A DNA stretch of 64,000 bases from Dinoroseobacter sp034111085 (GTDB lineage: Bacteria; Pseudomonadota; Alphaproteobacteria; Rhodobacterales; Rhodobacteraceae): assembly GCA_034111085.1 (NCBI GenBank), contig JAWUXZ010000034.1:186001-250000 (forward strand), read 5' to 3'. The notes below the pieces were generated by a model. That model was not told the DNA's origin and did not search any database. It worked only from the letters and a program-made list of their open reading frames with translations. This document shows, piece after piece, positions 44,514 to 52,737 of this stretch. The stretch's first letter is position 1. Every line of letters starts with the position of its first letter. Both the position numbers and the translations under genes were made by a program.

Positions 44514-45541
44514 ACGCCTTCCGACGACTTGGCCCAGAGATTAATATCGGCGTCCATGGCGTGGGTATCAATCTCGGCCAGCTCTGCTGCGGTGAAGTCC
44601 AGATTGCCGACGGCACCGGCGCAATCTTCGATCTGGCTGGGCTTGGAGGCGCCAATCAGCGCGGTCGTGATCCCGCCACCGCGCAAAACCCAAGCAATCG
44701 CCATCTGCGCAAGGCTCTGCCCGCGCCGCTCGGCAATCTCGTTCAGGGCGCGCACTGATCCCAAAGCCCGCTCGGTAATCGTGCTCGGATTAAGCGATTT
44801 GCCTTGGGCGGCCCGACTGCCTTCCGGCACGCCGTTCAAATACTTGTTCGACAAAACCCCTTGGGCAAGCGGTGTGAAAGCAATCGATCCAACGCCAAGT
44901 TCGTGCAAGGTCTCTTTCAGCCCGTCACGTTCGACCCAGCGATTAAGCATGTTGTAGGACGGCTGATGGATTACGCAGGGCGTGCCCAGATCCTTCAAGA
45001 TCGCTACGGCTTCGCGGGTCCGCTCGGTATTGTAGGACGAAATGCCTACGTAAATTGCACGCCCAGACCGCACGATATGATCCAGCGCGCCCATCGTCTC
45101 TTCCAAGGGCGTGTCGGGATCAAACCTGTGCGAATAAAAAATATCGACGTAATCCATACCCATGCGCTTGAGCGATGCATCGCAAGACGCGATCAAACTC
45201 TTCCGGCTGCCCCACTCGCCATACGGGCCCGGCCACATGTCATATCCCGCTTTAGTGCTGACAATCAGCTCATCGCGATACCCGGCAAAGTCAGTGCGCA
45301 GGATCTCGCCAAACGCTTCCTCGGCACTGCCCGCAGGCGGCCCGTAATTATTGGCCAGATCGAAATGCGTGATGCCCAGATCAAATGCCCGCTGACACAG
45401 CGCGCGCTTGACCTCATGAGGGGTGTCGCCGCCGAAATTATGCCATAGCCCAAGGCTTACCGCAGGCAGCTTCAGCCCCGAGCGGCCACAGCGGCGGTAG
45501 ACCATTTGGCCGTAGCGATCCTCGGCGGGGGTATATGTCAT
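44510..45541 (-). CDS. Aldo-keto reductase (YghZ/MgrA-type)
   Basis: 343-aa NADPH-dependent reductase with a TIM-barrel. The catalytic tetrad fits: Asp in HFDLANNYG, Tyr in the same motif, Lys in VSTKAGYDMW, His in IFYSHRFD. It matches the YghZ/Gpr group, which reduces methylglyoxal and similar aldehydes. ATG 45541 was chosen because AAAGGAAC lies 5 bases upstream; the longer frame to 45574 adds MQCARNRKEPA without support. Confidence 0.93.
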   Translation of the reverse strand: MTYTPAEDRYGQMVYRRCGRSGLKLPAVSLGLWHNFGGDTPHEVKRALCQRAFDLGITHFDLANNYGPPAGSAEEAFGEILRTDFAGYRDELIVSTKAGYDMWPGPYGEWGSRKSLIASCDASLKRMGMDYVDIFYSHRFDPDTPLEETMGALDHIVRSGRAIYVGISSYNTERTREAVAILKDLGTPCVIHQPSYNMLNRWVERDGLKETLHELGVGSIAFTPLAQGVLSNKYLNGVPEGSRAAQGKSLNPSTITERALGSVRALNEIAERRGQSLAQMAIAWVLRGGGITTALIGASKPSQIEDCAGAVGNLDFTAAELAEIDTHAMDADINLWAKSSEGV

Positions 45542-45621
45542 TGCAGGTTCCTTTCGGTTGCGGGCACACTGCACCTGAGCGGGGCGTTGTCAAATCCCGC
45601 AGCACCAACCGGAGCTTGCCC

Positions 45622-45966
45622 ATGCGTCTTCTCACCGAACTTGGCCTTGGAACCTCGTTGCGTCGGGGCGACTATACCGAAGCCGCGTGCCGTGCGGTAC
45701 GCGACGCGCTCTGGCATAACTCCATCAATCTGGCCGAGCTGTTCGGGTTCGAAAAGACCGATATGCGCATCAAGGTCGAAATTGGTGCGCAGGCCCCCGA
45801 GAAGGTTAATATTGCAGAGGTCGCATTGGTTTTCCCCTACGGCCAGACTGAGATCGTCGTCACCAAAGGTGGCCTCGACGTGCCGCGCCCCGATGATGAC
45901 GGTAATCCCACGATCATGGTAAACGCCGCCCTGTCGGTCAGCTTTGATATGGAGGCCGCGACATGA
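45622..45966 (+). CDS. Lin0512 family protein, first of a tandem pair
   Basis: 114 aa, starting MRLLTELGLGTSLRRGDYTE. It lines up along its whole length with the next gene: G-x-G near the start, a D-Y-T-x-A-x-RAxxDAxxH segment, a central MRIKVEIGAQAPEKV strand and a late GGLDV motif. I recognise Lin0512 (PF09585), for which I know no function. ATG 45622 follows GGAG (45611-45614). Compared with the next gene, its middle segment is shorter. It overlaps that gene by ATGA. Confidence 0.78.
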   Translation: MRLLTELGLGTSLRRGDYTEAACRAVRDALWHNSINLAELFGFEKTDMRIKVEIGAQAPEKVNIAEVALVFPYGQTEIVVTKGGLDVPRPDDDGNPTIMVNAALSVSFDMEAAT

Positions 45967-46340
45967 GCGAGCTCCGCAAAGACCAGCGCTTCATCATCGA
46001 GATGGGCATGGGCAACGACCAGTACGGCCAAGACTACACTAAGGTCGCTGCACGCGCGATCGAGGACGCAATTCGCCATTCAGCGATCCCGATGTTTGCT
46101 GCCACCGGGCTTCCGTCTGACGAGATGCGGGTGCAAGTCACCGTCGCCGTCCAAAAGCCCGAGGATGTTGATACCGAAGCCCTTCGCGCGAAACTGCCGC
46201 GCGGGCAGGCCAGCGTCACTGCCACTCATGGTGGGCTGAACGTGGTGAATGACGAAACTGGCACAACGCTGGTGATCGCCACCGCTGCGGTCGAGGCTTT
46301 CATGCCACGCCAGACCAAGTGGCGCCTCAAGGGCGGTTGA
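45963..46340 (+). CDS. Lin0512 family protein, second of a tandem pair
   Basis: 125 aa with the clearer Lin0512 hallmark, FIIEMGMGNDQYGQDYTKVAARAIEDAI. Then follow DEMRVQVTVAVQKPEDVD and THGGLNV. It is soluble and probably forms a small alpha/beta fold that works as a dimer with its neighbour, an inference from the tandem layout. It overlaps the first Lin0512 gene by ATGA, and the TetR operator region begins 25 bases after its stop. Confidence 0.8.
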   Translation: MSELRKDQRFIIEMGMGNDQYGQDYTKVAARAIEDAIRHSAIPMFAATGLPSDEMRVQVTVAVQKPEDVDTEALRAKLPRGQASVTATHGGLNVVNDETGTTLVIATAAVEAFMPRQTKWRLKGG

Positions 46341-46365
46341 TCCCTGGGCAAGGCGGCTCTAGGCG

Positions 46366-46378
46366 TTGAACATAGTTC
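46366..46378. promoter_or_regulatory. TetR-type operator O1, upstream of tetR
   Basis: TGAACATAGTTCA is a perfect palindrome of TGAAC and GTTCA with a 3-base spacer. It sits 10 bases before the tetR start codon. The same half sites occur three more times downstream of tetR. Binding by the adjacent TetR protein, giving autoregulation, is inferred. Confidence 0.8.
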
Positions 46379-46388
46379 ACGAGTTTGG

Positions 46389-46994
46389 ATGCTGCCCATG
46401 TCCACCGCCGATCGCCGCGCTGCGCTGCGAGATACCCTCATCGACCTCGCCAGCGATCGCATCGCCGAAGACGGGTTGCGTGCGCTGAAGGTCCGCGATC
46501 TGGCAACGTCCGCAAAATGCTCGGTCGGCGCGATCTACAACGTGTTCGGCGACCTGAACGAGCTGTCGATGGCCGTCAACGGCGAGACGTTCAAGGCGCT
46601 AGGCGCACATGTGCTGGCAGGCCTCGCGCCCCATGCAGGCGCGCCCGCCGTGGACCGTCTTATCGCGATGTCAGAATCGTATCTCGATTTCGCATCCGAA
46701 AACCCCCGGCTCTGGCGCGCGCTTTTCGACATCTCATTGACCCGGACCCAAGCGCCCGATTGGTACCTCGGCGCGCTCGACGGGCTGTTTGCGATCATCG
46801 ACGTCCCGATTGCCGAGGTCTTCCCGGATCTTCCCGAGGATCAGGTACGCCTGCGCACGCGCGCGCTGTTTAGTTCTATCCACGGGATCGTGCTGCTGGG
46901 GATTGAAAACCGCATCTCGAGTGTCGACAAAGATGACATGCCCGAGATGATCCGGTTTGTTCTGCGTAGCATCGCCGTCGAAAAGAAAATTTGA
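46389..46994 (+). CDS. TetR family transcription regulator
   Basis: 201-aa regulator. The N-terminal helix-turn-helix covers about residues 14-60 (LASDRIAEDGLRALKVRDLATSAKCSVGAIYNVFGDLNEL). The C-terminal ligand-binding helical domain includes SYLDFASENPRLWRALFD, a TetR_C feature. ATG 46389 is used; ATG 46398 is an alternative. O1 lies just before the gene, O2 overlaps its stop codon, and two more palindromes precede the PspA-like gene, so that gene is the likely target. Confidence 0.93.
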   Translation: MLPMSTADRRAALRDTLIDLASDRIAEDGLRALKVRDLATSAKCSVGAIYNVFGDLNELSMAVNGETFKALGAHVLAGLAPHAGAPAVDRLIAMSESYLDFASENPRLWRALFDISLTRTQAPDWYLGALDGLFAIIDVPIAEVFPDLPEDQVRLRTRALFSSIHGIVLLGIENRISSVDKDDMPEMIRFVLRSIAVEKKI

Positions 46995-47004
46995 ACGCCG
47001 TTCA
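46992..47004. promoter_or_regulatory. TetR-type operator O2
   Basis: TGAACGCCGTTCA, a perfect palindrome with the half sites TGAAC/GTTCA. It starts on the stop codon of the tetR gene. It lies 23 bases from O3, about two helical turns, so both would face the same side of the DNA. Confidence 0.8.
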
Positions 47005-47014
47005 CATTTGGTAT

Positions 47015-47027
47015 TGAACATCGTTCA
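47015..47027. promoter_or_regulatory. TetR-type operator O3, overlapping the likely -35 box
   Basis: TGAACATCGTTCA, a perfect palindrome. TTGAAC (47014-47019) overlapping it can serve as a -35 box, with CATATA (47037-47042) as the -10 after 17 bases. A repressor bound here would block RNA polymerase on the PspA-like gene. Confidence 0.82.
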
Positions 47028-47049
47028 CGAAGAGCGCATATACGCCTCA

Positions 47050-47062
47050 TGAACGATGTTCA
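47050..47062. promoter_or_regulatory. TetR-type operator O4, near the transcription start of the PspA-like gene
   Basis: TGAACGATGTTCA, a perfect palindrome. It lies 35 bases from O3 and 16 bases before the start codon at 47078. It is downstream of the proposed -10, where a repressor would block initiation. GAGGAG (47064-47069) directly after it is the ribosome site. Confidence 0.82.
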
Positions 47063-47077
47063 CGAGGAGACGTGAAA

Positions 47078-47761
47078 ATGCTCAAGACCCTGAACACTCT
47101 GCTAATGGGTAAGACCGCCCGCGCCGAGGAAGCAATGCAAGACCGCTTTTCGCGCGATCTGATCGACCAAAAAGTGCGCGAGGCTGACGCCAATATGCGC
47201 GCTGCCAAGTCCCAACTCGCCCTGCTGATCCAGCGCGAACGAACCGAGACAAGGCTGCTGGCACAGTTGGACGGGCGCATCACCGACCTCAGCAAACGCG
47301 CAAGTGCGGCACTGGCATCCGTGCGCGACGACCTCGCCGCCGACGCCTGCACTGCAATTGCCGAGATGGAAAATGAACGTGCTGTGCGCCGTGACGCGCT
47401 TGCCCATAATCAAGGCCAAGTGATCCGCCTGCGTCGCGCATTGGAGGGCGGTCATCGCCGCATGATTAATCTGCGCCAAGGTGCTTTGCGGGCGAGGGCG
47501 CTTCGCCGCGAGCAGGACATGCAGTCCCGCCTTGGTGCCACATCCCGCGCTCAAAGCGCCGCGCGTGAGGCCGAAGACCTGATCGCCCGCGTGTTGGACC
47601 GCGATAGCCCCGGCGAACAGGCCCAGATTCTGGCCGAGCTGGAAGCCAGCTTCACCAAAGGAAAGCCGACCGAGCGCCCTTCCGCAGGGTTCGGCCCCAA
47701 ACTGAAATCGAGCGCTTCCGACGTCATGGCGCGCCTGAAATCCAACCCTCAACTCGCTTAG
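47078..47761 (+). CDS. PspA/IM30 family envelope-stress protein
   Basis: 227-aa almost wholly alpha-helical protein. The opening MLKTLNTLLMGKTARAEEAM, with an amphipathic first helix, is of the PspA/IM30/YjfJ type. Long coiled-coil stretches follow (about 20-95 and 100-165), with dense Arg/Glu/Ala. Family members form ring or rod oligomers on damaged inner membrane. ATG 47078 is chosen: GAGGAG lies 8 bases before it, while the GTG at 47072 is too close. It is controlled by the TetR operators above, not by a PspF-type activator. Terminator 47875 follows. Confidence 0.82.
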   Translation: MLKTLNTLLMGKTARAEEAMQDRFSRDLIDQKVREADANMRAAKSQLALLIQRERTETRLLAQLDGRITDLSKRASAALASVRDDLAADACTAIAEMENERAVRRDALAHNQGQVIRLRRALEGGHRRMINLRQGALRARALRREQDMQSRLGATSRAQSAAREAEDLIARVLDRDSPGEQAQILAELEASFTKGKPTERPSAGFGPKLKSSASDVMARLKSNPQLA

Positions 47762-47874
47762 CCAAGCACCACAAGGCCAAACCAACGCCTGCTTGGCGAA
47801 GACATCTGAGCTTCCAAAACCCGACATCTCGTTCCCCGTGTGTGGCGTCCCACCCTTTGTCCACACACCAAACT

Positions 47875-47904
47875 GGCCCGGACCTCGCGTTCGGGCCTTT
47901 TTTT
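47875..47904 (+). terminator. Rho-independent terminator after the PspA-like gene
   Basis: GGCCCGGA (47875-47882) and TTCGGGCC (47890-47897) form an 8-pair stem with one G-T pair and a 7-base loop, followed by seven T. The bases 47762-47874 between gene and terminator hold nothing recognised. Confidence 0.88.
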
Positions 47905-48373
47905 AAAGCGGCGTGACAGCATCCCCCAGCGCAATCTCGCCCTCCAAGATCACTGACGCACACCACCCGCCATGCCCGCGCATTGCCGCATATCCGCCCG
48001 CACCCAAGGCCGTTTCCATCCGCGAACATGGCGCGCAGACGGTCGTAATCTCCAGAACCGCGGTCCCAATCCGCACCTGCCGTCCCTTGAGCGCACTCAG
48101 GTTCAGGCCTTCCACAACAAGGTTGCGCCGCAAAACCTCTGGTGCCACCGCGCTGCGCCCCAAATATCCGCCAATCGCCACCAAATGCTCTGCCTGCACC
48201 AGCGTCACTGCGCGCTTACCCACGCGTCCATGATCGCCCACAAGCCCCGAATTCGTGACGGCCGCCTTCTCAACCGCGTCCATCCCCACAAGCCGCGCGC
48301 CCCTCAGGCCAATCCAAGCGACCTGCCCCTGTTGCGCAAACCGCGCCATCATCTGCGCCAACTGTCGCTGCAT
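47903..48373 (-). CDS. MOSC domain protein
   Basis: 156-aa single MOSC domain, the sulfur-carrier module found at the end of molybdenum cofactor sulfurases. Visible are GLVGDHGRVGKRAVTLVQAEHL, RRNLVVEGLNLSALKGRQVRIG and a Cys motif, CAPCSRME, whose Cys would carry the persulfide. The shorter start ATG 48373 (MQRQLAQMMARF) is chosen; the frame is open to 48466, but that reaches almost to ettA. Its exact partner is unknown. Confidence 0.87.
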   Translation of the reverse strand: MQRQLAQMMARFAQQGQVAWIGLRGARLVGMDAVEKAAVTNSGLVGDHGRVGKRAVTLVQAEHLVAIGGYLGRSAVAPEVLRRNLVVEGLNLSALKGRQVRIGTAVLEITTVCAPCSRMETALGAGGYAAMRGHGGWCASVILEGEIALGDAVTPL

Positions 48374-48471
48374 CACGTCCCCTTCACATTTCCCAAACCA
48401 CAACCGCCGATTGCCCCGCGCCCGCGCCTCCGGTAGACCCCCGCGAAACCCACCTGACCGGAGCATTCCAA

Positions 48472-50127
48472 ATGGCAGCCCATCAATACGTCTACCACAT
48501 GGACGGCGTCTCGAAGACCTATCCCGGTGGCAAAAAATGCTTCGAAAATGTTCGCCTCAGCTTTCTGCCCGGCGTCAAGATCGGTGTCGTGGGTGTCAAC
48601 GGGTCGGGTAAATCCACCTTGATGAAGATCATGGCGGGTCTCGACAAGGATTTCACCGGCGAGGCGTGGGCAGCTGAGGGCGCGAAGGGCGGCTACCTGC
48701 CACAGGAGCCGACGCTGGAAGAAGAGATGACCGTGCGCGACAACGTCATGCTTGGGGTCAAGGTCAAGAAAGACATCCTCGACCGCTATAACGAGCTGGC
48801 GATGAACTATTCCGACGAGACCGCCGACGAGATGGCTGACCTGCAAGACGAGATTGACGCGCAAAACCTCTGGGATCTCGACAGCCAGGTGGACGTCGCG
48901 ATGGAGGCGCTGCGCTGTCCGCCCGACGAGGCGATGCCCGAAAACCTTTCCGGGGGCGAGCGTCGCCGCGTCGCCCTTTGCAAACTGCTGCTCGAAGCGC
49001 CAGATATGCTGCTTCTCGACGAGCCGACCAACCACCTTGATGCTGAGACCATCGCGTGGCTGCAAAAGCACCTGATCGAGTACAAAGGCACGATCCTGAT
49101 TGTCACCCACGACCGCTATTTCCTCGACGACATCACCGGCTGGATTCTCGAGCTCGATCGCGGGCGCGGTATTCCGTACGAGGGTAACTATTCCGCATGG
49201 CTGGAACAAAAGGCCCAACGGCTTGCGCGCGAATCAAAAGACGACAAATCCAAGCAAAAGACCCTCGAGCGGGAATTGGAATGGATCCGCGCCGGGGCGA
49301 AAGCCCGTCAAGCCAAGCAAAAAGCCCGTATCAACGCCTATGAGGAACTGGCTGGCCAGTCCGAACGCGAAAAACTCAGCCGCGCCCAGATCATCATCCC
49401 CAACGGCCAGCGTTTGGGCCAAAAGGTAATCGAGGTCGAAAACCTCACCAAAGCCTACGGCGACAAACTGCTGGTCGAAGGCCTGTCGTTCGCGTTGCCT
49501 CCGGGCGGTATCGTCGGCGTAATCGGTCCCAACGGCGCTGGTAAATCCACGCTTTTCCGCATGCTAACCGGCCAAGAACAGCCCGACAGCGGCACGATTG
49601 AGTACGGCGATACTGTGTCGCTTAGCTATGTCGACCAATCTCGCGATGCGCTCAGTGCCAAGTCAACCGTCTGGGAAGAGATCAGCGATGGCGGCGAGAT
49701 CATCCAGCTGGGCGATGCACAGATGAACTCCCGCGCTTATTGCTCGGCGTTCAACTTCAAAGGCGGCGATCAGCAGAAACCCGTCGGCTTGCTGTCTGGG
49801 GGCGAAAGGAATCGCGTCCACTTGGCCAAGTTGTTGAAATCTGGTGGCAATGTCCTCCTGCTTGATGAACCTACCAATGACCTTGACGTGGAAACGTTAA
49901 GAGCGCTTGAAGAGGCCATCGAAAACTTCGCCGGATGCGCGGTTGTCATCAGCCACGACCGCTTTTTCCTCGACCGCCTGTGCACCCACATCCTCGCGTT
50001 CGAGGGCGAGGCCCATGTCGAATGGTTCGAGGGCAACTTCGAGGCCTACGAGGAAGACAAAGTCCGCCGCCTCGGACCCGATGCGTTGGAGCCTAAGCGC
50101 GTGAAGTATAAGAAGTTTACGCGGTAA
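48472..50127 (+). CDS. ettA: Energy-dependent translational throttle protein EttA (ABC-F ATPase)
   Basis: 551-aa ABC-F protein that binds the ribosomal E site and gates the first elongation cycle according to ATP/ADP. Two ATPase domains have Walker A GVNGSGKST and GPNGAGKST and signatures LSGGERRRV and LSGGERNRV. The EttA arm (about residues 96-140) and the PtIM linker with KQKTLERELEWIRAGAKARQAKQKARI are present. The start MAAHQYVYHMDGVSKTYPGGK is the family start. Confidence 0.96.
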   Translation: MAAHQYVYHMDGVSKTYPGGKKCFENVRLSFLPGVKIGVVGVNGSGKSTLMKIMAGLDKDFTGEAWAAEGAKGGYLPQEPTLEEEMTVRDNVMLGVKVKKDILDRYNELAMNYSDETADEMADLQDEIDAQNLWDLDSQVDVAMEALRCPPDEAMPENLSGGERRRVALCKLLLEAPDMLLLDEPTNHLDAETIAWLQKHLIEYKGTILIVTHDRYFLDDITGWILELDRGRGIPYEGNYSAWLEQKAQRLARESKDDKSKQKTLERELEWIRAGAKARQAKQKARINAYEELAGQSEREKLSRAQIIIPNGQRLGQKVIEVENLTKAYGDKLLVEGLSFALPPGGIVGVIGPNGAGKSTLFRMLTGQEQPDSGTIEYGDTVSLSYVDQSRDALSAKSTVWEEISDGGEIIQLGDAQMNSRAYCSAFNFKGGDQQKPVGLLSGGERNRVHLAKLLKSGGNVLLLDEPTNDLDVETLRALEEAIENFAGCAVVISHDRFFLDRLCTHILAFEGEAHVEWFEGNFEAYEEDKVRRLGPDALEPKRVKYKKFTR

Positions 50128-50277
50128 CGGGGTGGTGTAGGGCGGGCTTAAGCTCGCCGACACGCCGCATCTGTATGCACACACAAGTGTATGTACATTG
50201 ACCTATGACGTTGTTGCCTTTTGCTGGCGAGGTACCCCAACAGTGCCGCTACATGCACGCACGCGAGGTTGCCCGCT

Positions 50278-50505
50278 ATGCAGACACGTTGTTTGCCCGA
50301 AATGACGTCCGACGCCGAAGCGGACGCCTTCCTCGATCAAGACCTCTCGGAGCTTGATTCCACCGAGTTCAAACCCGTGGACACACTTCACATCCACGGC
50401 ACCCCCACTAACACTGACCCTCCGACCCGTTTACCTCAGCCCCATGAAACACGCCCTTACCCTAGCCCTCCCCCTCGTCGCCGCTGCGCTTGCGGTACTC
50501 CTTAG
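50278..50505 (+). pseudogene. CopG/BrnA-like antitoxin remnant
   Basis: 75-residue frame with PEMTSDAEADAFLDQDLSELDSTEFKPVDTL near its start. This resembles the conserved core of BrnA/CopG-type antitoxins (MKTDEEAEAFV...DLS.YD.S.FKPVRFE). The protein then runs into Pro/Thr-rich, non-coding-like sequence and overlaps the next gene by 62 bases. No toxin (BrnT-like) gene lies nearby. I read it as the decayed end of an antitoxin gene; a short expressed peptide is possible. Bases 50128-50277 hold no gene. Confidence 0.45.
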
Positions 50506-50815
50506 CCTGCCGCAATCCCTCGGCGCGCACCCGCAATGGGCAATTACGGTGATTCTGATCGGCGCGCCCATTGGCATCATACTGGCCTACGCGCTTAACG
50601 CCGCCAAACTGCCCCAACCGCTCTGCATTGCCATCGGAGCAGTTCTAACGGCCGTCGCCTCCGTCACTGCCCGCTATGGCCGCGCTGAATTTGGAGCCTC
50701 CTTCGCAGAGGACCAATTCGCAGGTCAGCTATGGTATTATGGCTGGATCACGACCAGTGCAGGGGTGGCCCTGACGCTCGCCAGCCTCGCTTTGCGTCGA
50801 AATTCCAAGGCCTAG
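50444..50815 (+). CDS. Uncharacterised small membrane protein
   Basis: 123-aa protein with four hydrophobic segments (about residues 5-24, 32-54, 62-80, 94-115), the first of which could be a signal anchor. It has no Cys pair or known motif. A mid-loop TARYGRAEFGASFAEDQ stands out. ATG 50444 is chosen over the codon at 50354, since the extra N-terminal stretch is Pro/Thr-rich and overlaps the antitoxin-like remnant. Confidence 0.65.
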   Translation: MKHALTLALPLVAAALAVLLSLPQSLGAHPQWAITVILIGAPIGIILAYALNAAKLPQPLCIAIGAVLTAVASVTARYGRAEFGASFAEDQFAGQLWYYGWITTSAGVALTLASLALRRNSKA

Positions 50816-51020
50816 GCGAGGCTCTGCCGTCGCTTGTTAACGCCCCTTCGGGTAAGGAACGCTGCTAGAACACAGCACTTGATCTATTCCCAATACCTGC
50901 TATATGCCCCTCAGCTAACTCTATCGACCCTGTCTCCTATCATACGGCTTCAGTCACTCGATCCAAGACGACGCCGGGCTGCCGCAACTCCGCGGGCAGC
51001 GCAAATAGGAGACTACGGAT

Positions 51021-51227
51021 ATGGCCACTGGCACCGTAAAATGGTTCAACACCACTAAAGGCTTCGGCTTTATTGCACCCGACACTGGCGGCAAAGACGT
51101 GTTTGTACACATCTCTGCAGTTGAGCGCGCAGGTCTTACCTCGCTCGCCGACAACCAGAAGGTTACTTTTGACCTCGAAGCTGGCCGTGATGGCCGCGAG
51201 AGCGCATCGAACATCCAGCTGGCGTAA
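51021..51227 (+). CDS. Cold-shock protein (CspA family)
   Basis: 68-aa single cold-shock domain. The RNA-binding motifs RNP1 (KGFGFIAP) and RNP2 (VFVHIS) are intact, with the usual TGTVKWFN start. It acts as an RNA chaperone. GGAG (51008-51011) lies upstream of the ATG. A leader of up to 205 bases (50816-51020) precedes it, with GCTGCC (50980-50985) and GGCAGC (50996-51001) forming a hairpin just before the ribosome site, which may regulate translation. Confidence 0.95.
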   Translation: MATGTVKWFNTTKGFGFIAPDTGGKDVFVHISAVERAGLTSLADNQKVTFDLEAGRDGRESASNIQLA

Positions 51228-51277
51228 GCCGCAGGAATTCGGTCGGACCTCCTTCGGGGGAATGACCTAACGGAATT

Positions 51278-51307
51278 GGGCGCGGCCACATGGTCAGCGC
51301 CCTTTTT
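51278..51307 (+). terminator. Rho-independent terminator after the cold-shock gene
   Basis: GGGCGC (51278-51283) pairs with GCGCCC (51297-51302), with an inner CCA/TGG pairing, and five T follow. It ends the cold-shock transcript about 50 bases after the stop codon. Confidence 0.85.
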
Positions 51308-51373
51308 CATGCCCGCAGCCTTGACCCCTGCGACCCACCATGCGCCCCTTAGAGCCACGCGAGGGAGGCCAAC

Positions 51374-52498
51374 ATGTATCAACCCGTCATCACCGGAACC
51401 GGGGTGTTTACCCCCAGCCAGATCATCACCAATGACGAGCTGGTCATCGCCTTTAACGCCTATGCCGACCGCTTCAATGCCGAGCACGCGAGCGCGATAG
51501 AGGCCGGCGAGGTGGACGCCAAACCGCATTCGTCATCCGAGTTCATCTTCAACGCCAGTGGGATTGAGCAGCGCTATGTGATGGACAAGTCAGGGGTTCT
51601 TGACCCCGCTGTCATGTTTCCCCGCCTGCGCAAGCGCGACGATGACGAGCCGGGAATAATGGCCGAGATGGCGCTGGATGCCGCCCAGAAAGCGCTCGCT
51701 GAGGCAGGTGTCGACGGGGCTGAGATCGATCTGATCATTGTCGCCGCCTCCAACCATGAACGCGCCTACCCAGCCATTGCCATCGAGGTGCAGCAACTGC
51801 TTGGGGCAGGTGGATTCGCATTTGATATGAACGTAGCGTGCTCGTCCGCGACCTTCGGCATCCAAGCCGCGTCTGACATGGTGCGCGCTGGGTCTGCGCG
51901 CAAAGCCCTCGTTCTGAACCCTGAGATTTGCAGCGGTCATCTGGAATGGCGCGACCGCGATTGCCACTTCATTTTCGGGGATGTGGCGACCGCAACGCTG
52001 ATCGAGCGCAAGCAAGACGCCAAGGCCGGGCACTGGGATATCATCTCCAGCCGCTGTGCGACGCAGTTCTCTAATAATATCCGCAATAACAACGGCTTCC
52101 TGCGCCGCAGCTTGCCAGACGGGCTGACCGATCAGCGCGATATGCAGTTCATGCAAAACGGGCGCAAGGTGTTCAAAGAGGTGCTGCCGATGGTCGCCGC
52201 ACATATCTCGGGTCATATGGCCGACGAAGATGTGGCGCCGGGTGATCTCAAGCGTCTCTGGCTGCATCAGGCCAACAAAACCATGAACGATTTTATCGGC
52301 AAGAAGGTCTTGGGTCGGACCCCTGAGCCCGGCGAGCAACCCAACATTTTGCAAAACTACGCCAACACCTCGTCAGCAGGATCGATCATCGCATTCTCGC
52401 AGCACTCAAACGACATACAGCCGGGCGAAACCGGGCTGATCTGTTCGTTCGGGGCTGGGTATTCTGTGGGGTCTGTGATCGTGACCCGGCGCGCCTAG
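51374..52498 (+). CDS. Beta-ketoacyl-ACP synthase III-like enzyme
   Basis: 374-aa thiolase-fold enzyme of the FabH group. The catalytic triad is visible: Cys in NVACSSATFG, His in WLHQANKTMND, Asn in NYANTSSAGS. The final FGAGYSVGSVIV is typical. It is longer than FabH by about 50 residues, with an N-terminal insert (about residues 28-70, including NAEHASAIEAGEVDA). This fits the FabH-like group outside the main fatty-acid operon. Ribosome site GGGAGG (51363-51368). Confidence 0.92.
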   Translation: MYQPVITGTGVFTPSQIITNDELVIAFNAYADRFNAEHASAIEAGEVDAKPHSSSEFIFNASGIEQRYVMDKSGVLDPAVMFPRLRKRDDDEPGIMAEMALDAAQKALAEAGVDGAEIDLIIVAASNHERAYPAIAIEVQQLLGAGGFAFDMNVACSSATFGIQAASDMVRAGSARKALVLNPEICSGHLEWRDRDCHFIFGDVATATLIERKQDAKAGHWDIISSRCATQFSNNIRNNNGFLRRSLPDGLTDQRDMQFMQNGRKVFKEVLPMVAAHISGHMADEDVAPGDLKRLWLHQANKTMNDFIGKKVLGRTPEPGEQPNILQNYANTSSAGSIIAFSQHSNDIQPGETGLICSFGAGYSVGSVIVTRRA

Positions 52499-52737
52499 AA
52501 TCCACAGACGTGGTAATACATCCGCAGGTTCGGCGTAATAAATGCAAAGGTGAGGCAGAAAAACTGAGCGCTATTCACCACAGGTTTCATCGCGCCTCGG
52601 CCAAATACGCTATAATCGCGGAGTGGCTGATCCATGGTTTGCCAACTCTCTTTGCGTCCCAACCCCATGGAAAATACTGCGCTCTTGCGCGGTGTCTCGA
52701 TGACGCTGCGGATTTCTGCCGAAGGTGAGACCGAGAC
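52499..52737. other. Gap without a supported gene
   Basis: 239 bases between the KAS III gene and the GGCT-like gene. Short frames on both strands have no recognisable motif; the minus-strand frame 52495-52980 runs mainly antisense to the next gene. It probably holds the promoter of the GGCT-like gene. No terminator with a T run seen. Confidence 0.45.
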
